Origin: Arctopsyche grandis
Taxonomy: Eukaryota > Arthropoda > Insecta > Trichoptera > Hydropsychidae
NCBI RefSeq assembly: GCF_051622035.1
Contig: NC_135361.1
Location: 27,397,205 to 27,461,204, forward strand
Length of the DNA: 64,000 nucleotides
Direction: 5' to 3'
In this document: one piece after another, positions 44,036-55,080 of the stretch
Position numbering within the stretch: position 1 is the first letter of the stretch
Layout: the number at the start of each line of letters is the position of its first letter
The notes under the pieces: model-generated
Database searches by the model: none
Told to the model about the DNA's origin: nothing
What the model saw: only the letters and a program-made list of their open reading frames with translations
Translations under genes and position numbers: made by a program

Positions 44036-46829
44036 ATATTAGATTAGATATATAAACATATAACATAAAACTTTATTTCGATTCGTGTATCAATTCCTTT
44101 CCGAAGTCACCCGTTGAAATCAACGGGAACAGCACTAGTGTATAATAAAAAGAAACTGATATATCAGTGTGTTGATTGAATACAAAAAATAATAAAAGAC
44201 TGCAAAATTTTGTATACATAAGTATATATTTATATTTTTCATTGTTTAATCATTACAAATACAAGTAGATATTGTTCATATAAAAAAATTTGCTTAGAAT
44301 CTAAATACACAGTTATTCTTTCATTCAGTCTTATATCGTACTGCTACATTTTTTTTAGTTATATCAATTTTTTTCTTGTATGAAAACATTCATGTTTAAC
44401 GCTATTGATAAAAAAAAGTTAAACGATTGCTTCCGAGTCACAAAATAATCTGAGCAAAATTATATATATTATATATACTTATATAAATATACAATATAAT
44501 GAGTGTATGTACATGGCACAAGTGGACGATATAAAAATTAAAACTTTGACTAATTTTAATAAGAGTAAAATAAAATAAAAATAATAACAAATATACTGGC
44601 ATTTGAACAATGTAGAAATCGTCAGGAAGTAACTGTGAAATTATAATATATTAAATATGATATATATGTATAAGTATAAAATCAAATGTCACAAGTCACA
44701 AAACAACACCTGTAAATTTTCAATTTAAAATATTCCATAGTAATATATTGGATATAAAACAAAATTTTCGAATTAAAATAAATAAATTGTTTTGAATAAT
44801 TTAAAAATTGTAAATAATAACAAATCATATCAAATATATTCCTCGATAAAATCGTGTATGGTTTTATATACTATAATAGTGTAAATATAATATAATAGTG
44901 TTCCAAAATTTAATATATATACATACACATACATATAGGTTTAAAAAGATTAATACACATCACCTGTACGCAATGTCGTATAAAACATATTTTAAATTTA
45001 AAAAGAAAATCGTATACATGTACAATTATATAAAAATATATTCATATAATCATTACATTATATTATGGCACTTTATAATATTCATATTGTATAGAAATTT
45101 TGGAACACTGCACACCCCTACATTGACGATACAAATATTACATGACGAGCATTTTGCAATACCCGAATATCGCAAGCCCGTCGGAATAACGATCAGAACG
45201 ACTAATTTCCTAAAAACTTTGCATTACACATTAAACATATCACAGATGTATGCGTTTTCGTTTAAACCTTATATCAAATTCAACATTGCTATAAATTTAA
45301 ACACAACATGATATTCATCTCGCACATCAAACATACATTATTAATAATAGTAGTAAAAAAGGAACATGTTTATTATTTACAATGCTCATTTTATAATAAT
45401 AGACTTTTTTTTATATTTTTTGTCTCCCGATATATACATATATATAAAATATATTAAATCAATACACTTCTGAAAAAATGCATGTATGTATGTACACATA
45501 CAAAACTATGGCACTATGGAAATGTCATGTATAATACTTCCTCTTGTATCTCATTGTTCACTAAGGGCAAAGATGATGATATCAATTTTAAATATTGAAA
45601 TAAGGCAATAAATTAAATAGTCAGTTTGTTTCTAAATAAGCAATATTCAAGTAGTCATTGACTGAAAATATCACTTACTGATCAAATCAAGCAAAGTTGC
45701 TAACCAAATAAATACAAACCATTAAATAACAATATTGAAACATTACTTTGTATTTTATAATTAATTCCAGTAGAAAATAGTCAATTTTTTTTGTTGTTGT
45801 ATTTTTAAATACACAATAGTTTTCTTTTAAATACATAATAAAATGTTTTTCGTTTTTGTTTGCATTTGCGTGAAAAGTTTACAACTCCAGTTTTCATTTA
45901 GCACGGGACTATTTAAGTGATGAGAAATATTTGGAGCAGATTATTCGCCAACTGCGTTTTAGTTGGCTATTTCCTACTGAAATCCAAATACAAAAGTAGC
46001 TTTCATCATGTTGTTTAATTTTTGCCTCTCTATATATGTATGTAGAATAGTAATGGATGCGAATCTCGGTTTAATCTAAGATAAAAAGCGTCTACAGGAA
46101 GTGTTGATTGTGTACTGAGTGTGCATCAAAATGCATTAAATGAAACCACCCCAGGTCAGATCTTTAAAGCAAACTATCTAGGTTTCAATAACTATATATT
46201 GTTTTACAATTCCTTAGTATAGAACTATCGTCAACCTTTCTTACTTCTATTTTAGGCAACGGAACTCCAATCCGAGGTCTATTTTGCACCGTCCATTTGG
46301 CATTCTATCATAGCATCCGGTTAAGGATTTCTAGAGCAAGAATGCTATGTAGCATATGTATCCGACAATATTTCATGCTCTGTTCTTTAACTTCCGTCCA
46401 AAATTGTATAGTACATAAATATAGTCTATCTTAGCACTGTTCTATACAAAGTAATGTGTTACATTATTTTGTATATTTTTATACGTAGGCAAAACTCCAA
46501 ATATTCGAAGCAAAAATTGGCCAAAGTGCCAAAACATGCACTCTTCCTTGTTTTTTTATTTTGTTTTTTTATATTTTTTGCTTCTCCTTCTCTTTTGAAG
46601 ATCAAAAGTGTGCACAGACACAACAGTTAATTTGATCCGTGTTTAGAAACGCCTTCTTTAGAAGTTTTAAAAGCTGGTTAATTTATAAAATATTTTCAGC
46701 ATCCAGCGAGAAAATATAAGTTGTCGGGGCCGCTGAGTGGACTCGTTCTTCAAAATTTGTTTCCAATGGGCACAATTTAAAAGCCTCGGCGACACAACGC
46801 TCGTTTCACTGCTGAGGAATTGGAGACGG
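44036..46829. other. AT-rich stretch, no gene seen; may include PP1 subunit 3' UTR
   Basis: Near 44110-44150 CCCGTTGAAATCAACGGG and CACTAGT mark another piece of dispersed repeat. The rest is AT-rich with no exon. The right end (about 46640-46829) immediately follows the stop codon of the minus-strand PP1 subunit gene, so part is its 3' untranslated region, but I cannot place the poly(A) site. Confidence 0.5.
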
Positions 46830-47696
46830 TCACCAGTAAGGCACGTCGCAGGGTCCGTGCCAGGCAGCATATTCAGACCATAGTGCGGGTGGTTGATAGG
46901 CCACGCTGTTCTTAGAAGGTGCCGAAACAGCTGGAGGTGGAGATTCAGACCTGGAGACGTCTCCTCGTTTGGACACTTTGTAATTAGTACCTCCGTTACT
47001 GTCCCAATATTCTTTACCCTGGCAGCGGAAGCAGACGCAGAAGGCCAAGTAGTTCGACACAACTGGCAGTAGGACTTTGAAGCTGAACGTGTCGTAGATA
47101 CTGTAAGCACCTGCCGAAGACACCGGAACGTCTACGTATGTGCAAAAGGCATCCTCAGAAGTGACCCAATTGTCAGCAGACCACCTCACAACCACTTCCT
47201 TGTGAAAGTCCAAGTTTTTCACTTTGACTGTGCCCGTGAGGAAGCCGTCTTTGGCCTTGATGATAACGTTCTCCAAGGACACGTTATCATCGTTGATTCT
47301 GCGTCTGAAGTCTACGTAATCGGAGGCCGGCTGGGCGAAGCCCAACTCCCAGTTGGGAAGCGAAGAAGTCACCGCTGGAGTCGAGTGGAGGGACCAATGA
47401 GGTGGTACGTCTGAAGGCTCCCACATGACGCGGACTTGAGTCAAAGACAATCCCTGGTCGTCGGCAAAGACCACTCGCTTCTTGATCCGAGCTGGAGGAC
47501 TTGGGGCGTCCGGACGCAGGCAAGGCCTGGGTGTTTGAGGCACACCAGCAGCTTTGAACGGAAGACATGGAGATGAGTTCCTCGTGGGTAGCGGTCTTCT
47601 TCCGTACACACGGCAAGGATGTGTCGGGGCATATTCCATCAGGAACCCTCCTGGAGGACTGTGCCCGTAAGAGGGGAATCCGTGCGAAGCCAACAT
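46830..47696 (-). CDS. Protein phosphatase 1 regulatory subunit 3 type (glycogen-targeting), 288 aa
   Basis: The product brings the PP1 catalytic subunit to glycogen, where it promotes dephosphorylation of glycogen-metabolising enzymes. Residues 74-77 (in IKKRVVFADD) form the RVxF motif that docks PP1. Residues about 133-241 are a CBM21 carbohydrate-binding domain: VSLENVIIKAKDGFLTGTVKVKNL, VVVRWSADNW and the hallmark EYWDSNGGTNYKV. A conserved GFAQPASDYVDFRRR stretch joins them. The N-terminus is proline-rich and low complexity; the tail is serine/proline-rich and ends DVPYW. The start is the first ATG (47696); no earlier in-frame ATG exists before a stop. Coding is intronless here, but a 3' splice site at about 47962 shows a 5' non-coding exon upstream. 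Similar insect proteins include the Gbs-type glycogen-binding subunits; which paralogue this is cannot be decided from the sequence. Confidence 0.95.
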   Translation of the reverse strand: MLASHGFPSYGHSPPGGFLMEYAPTHPCRVYGRRPLPTRNSSPCLPFKAAGVPQTPRPCLRPDAPSPPARIKKRVVFADDQGLSLTQVRVMWEPSDVPPHWSLHSTPAVTSSLPNWELGFAQPASDYVDFRRRINDDNVSLENVIIKAKDGFLTGTVKVKNLDFHKEVVVRWSADNWVTSEDAFCTYVDVPVSSAGAYSIYDTFSFKVLLPVVSNYLAFCVCFRCQGKEYWDSNGGTNYKVSKRGDVSRSESPPPAVSAPSKNSVAYQPPALWSEYAAWHGPCDVPYW

Positions 47697-47962
47697 ATTT
47701 ACTAAGGCACTGTTCAATCCGCAATAAAAAGAGGAACTCTGAAGTAAATGATACGTGTTTTTGGTTTACAATTGCACTACACGACTATTATTGCTATACA
47801 CCATTATTTTTATTATCGTTCTATAATTTATACGAGTACCCGTTCGTTTATTATTTATTTTTGTACGTGTACAAAACACTTTATAATTTATTTATTTCCA
47901 TTCAGCAGATTTGATTTATAATGTTGTCGGTCGCCCAGCGATTCATCTTCTTAGTTGACAAT
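47697..47962 (-). promoter_or_regulatory. 5' untranslated exon part of the PP1 subunit gene, with a short upstream frame
   Basis: On the minus strand GTTTAATTTCAG/ATTGTC (at 47962) is a strong splice acceptor, and the sequence from there to the ATG at 47696 would be 5' untranslated. It contains a 13-codon upstream frame starting ATGAATCGCTGG, which could lower translation of the main frame. The upstream exon and promoter were not located. Confidence 0.5.
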
Positions 47963-49487
47963 CTGAAATTAAACAAAAATTTGCTGATTAGTTAAAAGAT
48001 CATCATTTCAATTTGAAGCAATAGAAGCTTCTCGATAAGCCGGAGATGCTGGATCTCACCCAAATTTCTATTTTGGAATTTAAATTCCCAAAATCTGTTT
48101 ACCAAATAGTGTACAAAGGCTTTATTTAGATACAAAGACACTACTACCCGAATCAATCCATTGTTTCATATACAAGAAGAAACAAGAACAAAGATAGATA
48201 AAGTTTTGCTTTGTAGACACGGCAAGGTAAATGAAACTAACTCAGACAATATCCAATAGAGTCCTTATTGAGAGAAGCATCTAAGACTATCAAATTTAAA
48301 ATTTAAGATCGAATTTTCTGGAGTATAGTTTGAATTCTCGACATACATATCAATGATGTTTGAGATCATTCGCAAATAGCATGTCACACCGGCATAATTA
48401 AACACAACCGGTACAAAAATATTAACAATGTAAACACACACACGAACACACACTAATCGATCATCGTTTTCATTAAACTGCAGACATTCTGCACTGTCGT
48501 GTTTGCTCAAGTCGTACGAATGTGACCTCTGGAATAACCAACACGTCGACAGTCCGTCCTAATGGAAGGTAGACAGAACGGATAAGATTGTCAGATCGAA
48601 TCGTCAAAATCCAATCGGTTGCATCTTATCATATTCGCCGAAACAACAACAACAGCACGCTGGCGTTATCGGCGCCAATGCTTACCGACGGGATTATGTC
48701 AATGCAGATAAGAGATTTCGCCGACTTCGACCCAGTTTTGGCAACCCGAGGTCGAAACAAACAGCCGAGATGCTGTTGCCGATGCGAATGAACCACAAGA
48801 CTGGAAGTTTGAAGCTCAGGGTACCTCCTGAAGGGAAGTTTATTAGAAGCAGCAAGTATGTAGGAGGCGTCTCTGACGATGAGTCGACGCCGAGTGAGCT
48901 CGTATGCCAGCGCTCTGCCACTTTTATACGACAGCAGCTGAACGAATGATCTGGCGGCACATGCAGCAGCACTAATGCTGAATAACCCCAAATAACCTTT
49001 GCCACTTTGGCGAGAACGCAAAAATAATAACAAATGCTTCATATCAGTGTGCACTCAAGTGCACACCTTTATCAGGCTCATTTAAATGCTCTCGACTGTA
49101 TTCAGGTCTTCAATGAATCAGCGAAATTGGCAAATCTTAGACTTTCATGAAAGTGAATGGCCGAAACCAAAACATTACTTTGGATGGCCTACAGCAGTTG
49201 ATCTTACACAGTAGTGAGGATTCTCGGAGACCAAAATATACATAGGACTTTCTGTAACAAGCTATGCCTTGTTTCAATCAATCTGGATCTGGATTCCAAT
49301 TGGTCGACGAGCTTTATTATGATCCTCTAACATGCGCGATATTTATTGATCAGCCAAGATGTTCTATAAGAGTACCACTAAGTTAGCTATAATTGTAGTA
49401 ACTATATTTATTTATTTATAGTTTTGGACCATTGTGGCATTACAGGAAGAACCTAATGCGTCATATATAACCAGCAGTATGTACATA
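47963..49487. other. Upstream of the PP1 subunit gene; GC-richer patch at about 48550-49060
   Basis: The patch has a minus-strand frame of 141 codons (49054-48629) without a known domain. It might be the promoter or a non-coding exon of the PP1 subunit gene, which is read from right to left, but no donor site could be tied to the acceptor at 47962. Confidence 0.35.
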
Positions 49488-49690
49488 TAACCAGCAGCGT
49501 GGACCAGTGGTTAGCATATATGCTTCTAAACATACATATTAGTCACGGGTTCGAGTCCCACTGGTTGCTGCTGGCCAGACCTTGGTTCGTGACTCCAGGT
49601 CGATCGTTTCCTATCGAAGTTTGCCAATATATCTGATTTTCATTGAAACATTGAAACGGTTCCAACAAATTGGCATCTCCTTTTCTATCT
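49488..49690 (+). repeat. SINE copy, best-preserved tRNA-like head
   Basis: GTGGACCAGTGGTTAGCATA (A-box region) and GGTTCGAGTCCC (B box, about 49548-49559) are followed by GCTGCTGGCCAGACCTTGG and the family body (GACTCCAGGTCGATCGTTTC ... GAAACGGTTCC). The copy at 59070 shares this subfamily's head. Confidence 0.82.
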
Positions 49691-49994
49691 TTCTTGCTAA
49701 TCTAAGTTATTCAGCGTCTTGGGGTTTGATTTCTCCATAGATGTCACTGTGGACGTTTCTATGAATTCGCATCGCATCATTTCTGGCAATTTTTGAGTTT
49801 TAGCATTTCGAATTTCGCCGATTCGTATAAAAATGCTGCAAATTAGTCCATAAATGTCTTACAAATTTCGAGTTTGTCATCTCGAAACTTGACGATTTAT
49901 ATATATTACATAAAAAAGCTCTATGATGTCTGTGTAAAGATGAATCTATGATGCTGTGTTAAAATTATTCTAAAAATTGTATATCGATTTTTGT

Positions 49995-50050
49995 AATTGG
50001 CCAGGAAGGCCAATTATTGGGGTTTGCTTGTTAGGCCTTCCTAGTATATA
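49995..50050. repeat. AGGAAGGC hairpin repeat, copy 2
   Basis: GGCCAGGAAGGCCAATTATT ... TTAGGCCTTCCTAG is the reverse complement of the repeats at 34904 and 54229. Confidence 0.6.
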
Positions 50051-50497
50051 CATGTATGTAAAATATACATATATCGTAGATGGCACGTGTACGTTGTTAT
50101 CACCTAAACATGATAAAAAAATATTGTGCTTAGATACCGCCATCTGTTTACATGTTTATAGAAAACTCAAAACTGCTGGAAAATGAAAATCAAGCCTAGT
50201 AAGGTGGGCAAAGCTTTTCTTGTGCCACATAAAAAAGAGTACCTAAGAATGAATCATTTTATTAATTTTGAAAATATAGAAAACATTTTTTGTTTGAAAA
50301 GAGCGGAACCAGCTGTGACGTCAACTAAGAGCTACTTATACCTAGGATATGCATTTTGTTCCCTTGGTTCATAAGTCAGTGATTGATTAGTAAAATGGTC
50401 ATTTGATCCGTTGCAAGCTTACTTATATGTATGTATGTGGGTCACGAGTCGTCATAAGGTCTTAAAAAGTGCTTGAAAGCTATTTATATAGAAAGTA

Positions 50498-51016
50498 ATG
50501 AAATGTATTAGTTTCCTGTCGGATCTTAATCATGCAAAACAACAGTGGTTGATGATCGCAAATGACGCAAATTTTCGTCAACCGTTGAATAACATCCGTC
50601 AAAATAACGAGCAGATCACTCGTAAAAGTGATTTATCACATAATCATCGACTCCAGACCGATCTCACCAGGAAAAGTAGCTCGGATTTCATCGCTCGCGT
50701 CATATTTGGCCCGAAGGATCAAAGAGTGCAATATCTCCTACAGATTCACAAAATTAAAATTAGCAAATTAATCATCCGATTCATGAATGTAAACATGCGA
50801 AATCGAAAGTATGACCGTGACTCGCATACGTATATAAACAATCACATGCGCTTTGCCAATGTCGACTATTTTTATCCTGATTTATATATAATGACGTACC
50901 AGTGGAGTACCAGGGCGATGAAAGCTGAAAAAAAATTACCAGAGCGGTTTTATATATTAGCTCTTCCATCCCGAGCTCCGGGCCCTACCAAAACTCATCT
51001 ACGGTTTAAGTTGTGA
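50498..51016 (+). CDS. Uncharacterised open frame, 172 aa
   Basis: An ATG-started frame of 172 codons in AT-rich DNA is longer than chance favours. The product is rich in Arg, Asn and His with no recognised domain, signal peptide or membrane segment. Its last 25 codons (ALPSRAPGPTKTHLRFKL) are made from the first, diverged unit of the downstream 170-bp tandem family, so at least the C-terminus is repeat-derived. It is most likely a fragment of an unknown repeat or a chance frame; a real gene is not excluded. Confidence 0.15.
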   Translation: MKCISFLSDLNHAKQQWLMIANDANFRQPLNNIRQNNEQITRKSDLSHNHRLQTDLTRKSSSDFIARVIFGPKDQRVQYLLQIHKIKISKLIIRFMNVNMRNRKYDRDSHTYINNHMRFANVDYFYPDLYIMTYQWSTRAMKAEKKLPERFYILALPSRAPGPTKTHLRFKL

Positions 51017-51019
51017 AAT

Positions 51020-52945
51020 AGTATACCAAATTTGGCGGTTCTTTGTATGAATGAAGACACTCATACAACATCGTCTGAACTTATTTATTATTTATATAAG
51101 AGCTCTACCAAAACCTGTCAAAGGTCTAAGTTCAGAATACCGTGAGAGAATATACCAAATTTGGCGGCTTTATGCATACCTGTATGTATGTATAAAAAAC
51201 TACGTTATTGCATAGCGGGAAAACACTAGCCTGGTGTAGCCCTAGCGTTTTTATATAAAAGCTTTCGATCCCGGACTCTGATCCTTTCCAAGATTCATCT
51301 AAGGTCTAAGTTAAGACACGGTGAAACAATAGACCAACTTTGGTGGTCTTGTGTTAAAAACTAGCCTTTCATACTCGCCCAGCGTCAATTAGGCGTTGTT
51401 TTTTGTATGGGAGTCCTTCAACCCCGAGCTCCGAGCACTTAAAACCCAACTAGTGTCTAAATTAGGGTGACGTGAGGCAGTATACTAAATTTGTCAGTTT
51501 TATAATGAAAACTATGCAATTACATCGCCGGAAAAACACTATCGCCCGGCGTGATCCAAGCATTTTTGTATGGCAGAGCTTCGATCCCCAGCTCCGAGCC
51601 TTTTTAAAACCCACCTAGTGTTTAAGTTAGGGTTCCTTGAGACAGTGTACTAAATTTGGCAGTTTTATATTCAAAAAATGAGCAATTACATAGCGGAAAA
51701 ACACTATCACCCGGGGTGATCTTGGCGTTTTTGTAGGGGAGCTCTTTGACCCCGAGCCATTTTAAAACCCAACTAGTGTCTAAGTTAGAGTACCGTGAGC
51801 TAGTATACCAAATTTGGCAGTTTTATATTGAAAACTAAGCAATAACATGATCCAGCGTGATCCAAGCATTTTTGTATGGGAGCTCTTCTATTCCGAGCTT
51901 CAAGCCTTTATAAAACCCACCTAGTGTCTATGTTAGGGTACTTTGATACAGTATACCGAATTTGGCAATTTTATATTGAAAAATATGCAATTAAATAACG
52001 TAAAAACAGTATTGCCCGGCGTGATCCAAGCGTTTTTGTATGGGAGATCTACGATAACGTGCCCCAAGCCTTTTTAAAACCCAACTAGTGTCTAAGTTAG
52101 GGTACTTTAAAGCGATATACCAAATTTAGCAGTTGTACATGTATATTGAAAAAACTATCAATTACATACATAACGGAAAACTGTATATCGCCCGGCGTGA
52201 CCCAAGCATTTTTGTATGGGAGATCTGCGATCCCAAGCTCCAAACCCTTTTAAAACCCAACTAGTGTCTAAGTTGGGGTACCGTGAAGTAGTACATATAC
52301 GAAATTTGTCAGTTGAATATTGAAAACTATGCAATTACATACATATAAAACTGTATATCGCCCGGCGTGACCCAAGCATTTTTGTATAGGAGATCTGCGA
52401 TCCCATGCTCCAAGTCCTTCTAAAACCCAACTAGTGTCTAAGTTGGAGTACCGTGAAGTAGTACATATACGAAATTTGTCAGTTGAATATTGAAAACTAT
52501 GCAATTACATACATATAAAACTGTATATCGCCCGGCGTGACCCAAGCATTTTTGTATAGGAGATCTGCGATCCCATGCTCCAAGTCCTTCTAAAACCCAA
52601 CTAGTGTCTAAGTTGGAGTACCGTGAAGTAGTACATATACGAAATTTGTCAGTTGAATATTGAAAACTATGCAATTACATACATATAAAACTGTATATCG
52701 CCCGGCGTGACCCAAGCATTTTTGTATAGGAGATCTGCGATCCCATGCTCCAAGTCCTTCTAAAACCCAACTAGTGTCTAAGTTAGGGTACCGTGAGGTA
52801 GTATACAAAATTTGGCAGTTTTATATTAAAAACTAAGTAATAGCATAGCGGAAAAATGCTATCGCCCAGCGTAATCAAGCATTTTTGTATGTGAGCTCTA
52901 CGATTCCGTGCTCCAAGCCTTTTTAAAACCCATCTAATGTATGTT
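51020..52945. repeat. 170-bp tandem repeat array
   Basis: Units share CCCGGCGTGA(T/C)CCAAGCATTT, then TTTGTATGGGAG, CCGAGCTC, AAAACCCAACTAGTGTCTAA and GTACCGTGA. They are diverged on the left (from about 51020) and nearly identical on the right, where 52268-52800 holds three copies exactly 170 bp apart. Frames of 78 codons repeat with the unit and are not genes. Confidence 0.93.
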
Positions 52946-54228
52946 AGTATACCGCCAAATGTGTATACATACATATATACAAATAAACATTAATTTAAAT
53001 ATATATATATATATGTACATGAATATAAAGTGCACCAGTCATCGACTTCACATGTATGCTGAAAAGTGCGAAGAATTTATCAACGAAAAAATAGCGAATA
53101 AAAACAAAAATAACTACGGTCAAGTAAAGGTTGAAGCGTCGGAAAATTACCAGCCTGCATTCGACTCGTACAGATTTGCGATAACGACAATTAGTCGATT
53201 AGGCGCGGACAGGATTGTCTACGCGAGACTTTGAGCTAATTATTACTTAACACTTGCGGTAAGTTCTGAAATATTAGAAGGTCGGATTATGGTATTTATA
53301 TGTCGCGAATTATCTGGCTCGGTATAATCGTGAAACTAAATTCGTACCGGACTGGCGTCACGCGACCACTACCGACGAATGACGCAGATGAATTTTCCAC
53401 ATTTTCGGCGAAAATCCGTGAAAATCCTTCGCCTAAATCTATGAAACGCATTCGGGCAACATCCGACTGATTGGGGATAGAGCGGAGCGGGCGAAAATCA
53501 ATTTGCTCACTATCGTGTAATTGAAGTGACATTTTGACATGTTCGTCCTCTGGAGCGCAATAATAATACATACATATATCAAAATTCAGATAAACTAATT
53601 GTGATTGTTTTCTATAAATGTTTATAAACATTGAAACTGGCTGGGAGCCTGTCATATAATGATTGTTGTTCAAACATTTTCTGCATTTTTTTTTAATTTG
53701 GTCTATACTTTTGTGCAGCTATTCTGTGTGTCTGTCTTGGATAACGCTCGCCGTACTATGTATAATAGTCCTTTCGATTCGACATACTTATGTACGTCAC
53801 AGCTAAACCACTACCAAAACGTATACAAAATATACAAATACAAAAGAAAAAACCTCTATATATACTGTTTGTTACCAATATTTCCTCTGGGCAAATAGAC
53901 CGCACTAAGGCTCTGAGCGTTTACTGCCATCAATTGAAAATTTATTTAATTCATTATTTTTTCTATTGGTGTTTTATATTGTTCATATGTAGGTAGTTTT
54001 TACCATTTTTTTTTTAATTTAATATATAATTTCGAAAGATACTTTGTAAGTTTTGTTGGTTGGAACTTCGAAAACATGTCAAAATTTCGACATGGGGACG
54101 GGGGACGGGGGTGAAGGCCCGGGGGGCGCAGGAGGCGAAGGCCCTATGAAGAAACTGTTTTGTTACTTCGTAAACAAAAAATTTTCTATGACGATTCGAT
54201 ATATTTTTATTTTATTTTTATTTTACAT
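52946..54228. other. No confident gene; two uncharacterised frames
   Basis: A plus frame at 52941-53234 and a minus frame of 125 codons at 53673-53296 lie in a slightly GC-richer patch (53050-53540). The minus frame contains DLGEGFSRIFAENVENSSAS, without recognisable domain or splice context. A TTCGAAA / GTTGGTTGGAA stretch near 54030-54070 matches part of the CCGGCTTCGCTCGG repeat family in reverse complement, followed by G-rich sequence (54090-54150). Confidence 0.35.
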
Positions 54229-54280
54229 ATATACCAGGAAGGCTTTACAGGTAAATCCCAATGCGCCTTCCTGGCCAATT
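54229..54280. repeat. AGGAAGGC hairpin repeat, copy 3
   Basis: ATACCAGGAAGGCTTTACAG ... GCGCCTTCCTGGCCAATTAC. The two AGGAAGGC / GCCTTCCT arms are separated by about 26 bases, as in the other copies. Confidence 0.65.
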
Positions 54281-54436
54281 ACAAATACAAATGCAGCATT
54301 TTTTTTATTATAAGTCGTTGAATTGCGAGACACTGAAAAAACTCGCAAATTAACGAAACATCTATGAATTGTACATCCATCATATTTCAAATAGTGGTGA
54401 CATAGTAGGTAGGAAGGAATTTTAGCCAATTTTTAT

Positions 54437-54625
54437 TTCCGGGAACCGTTTCAACAATGAAATCAGAGAAAATTGGCAAACTCTGATAGGAAACGATCAA
54501 CCTGGAGCACAAATCCAGGTCTGACCAACAGCATACTCTGAAAAATTCATTTTCATTCAGGGATAGAACCCGGCACCTTCTTGACGGTAAGCAGAAGCTT
54601 AACGTCCGAGCAATGCTGCTGGCTA
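54437..54625 (-). repeat. SINE copy, minus orientation
   Basis: GGGAACCGTTTCAACAATGA, AACTCTGATAGGAAACGATC, then GGGATAGAACCCGG (reverse B box) and GCAATGCTGCTGGCT at the head end. Confidence 0.78.
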
Positions 54626-54654
54626 TATATATTTTTTTTTTCGATTGAAATAAA

Positions 54655-54752
54655 TTTAATAAAAAAACAAATGAATATTTACTATTAGATTCGCCATCTT
54701 TAGGCTGTTTATATTACAAATACTGAGCGAAGCCGGGTAAAACAACTAGTTA
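54655..54752 (-). repeat. CCGGCTTCGCTCGG repeat, minus orientation
   Basis: AATATTTACTATTAGATTCG, TGTTTATATTACAAATACTG and AGCGAAGCCGGGTAAAACAA match the reverse complement of the units at 41023-44035. Confidence 0.75.
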
Positions 54753-54938
54753 AATATAAATATTAAATTAAATATATTCAAATATTTGCAAAAAATTCGA
54801 CCGCGTGCAGATCGAACACAGAACCTACACATTTCTTTTAATTTAATAACTTAATATGCCAACACCCATACGATGATATTTCATCGGGTACAACATTAGC
54901 GTATATTCAAATTTTAGCCCTGTATTCTATAGGTTATT

Positions 54939-55080
54939 ATTAGAGGTAGGATAGTCTCAGTGCTATCCATTGTTCCACTGTTGTAAATCCTTTGTAAAAA
55001 AGGTTCGGCAAACCTTTAACAATGCATTTACAACCTTTGACTAATACGCGGCACCTTCTGGGTCCGGTGACTAGTTATTA
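54939..55080. mobile_element. Short MITE-like repeat, about 140 bp, copy 1
   Basis: ATTAGAGGTAGGA opens and TGGGTCCGGTGACTAGTTATTA closes it. The middle GTAAAAAAGGTTCGGCAAACC and TTTAACAATG are shared almost exactly with 61041-61180. Inner AAAGGTTC...GAACC-type sequence gives it some symmetry. Family unknown. Confidence 0.7.

Noticed and set aside
47697-47717. Start of the PP1 subunit at a TTG codon seven residues upstream
   Set aside because: A normal ATG lies at 47696, the extra seven codons show no conserved feature, and no in-frame ATG exists upstream of them before a stop.
46667-47724. Other frames over the PP1 subunit gene (147, 145, 115 and 70 codons)
   Set aside because: They are shadows of the GC-rich true coding frame, which alone has the RVxF and CBM21 motifs.
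49488-49600. Possible true tRNA gene
   Set aside because: A and B boxes are present but the flanking sequence does not complete an acceptor stem, and the same head-body unit is repeated through the window, so it is a SINE head.
51020-52945. Evenly spaced repeats considered as a CRISPR-like array
   Set aside because: The whole 170-bp unit is repeated with no unique spacers, no associated genes exist, and the host is eukaryotic.
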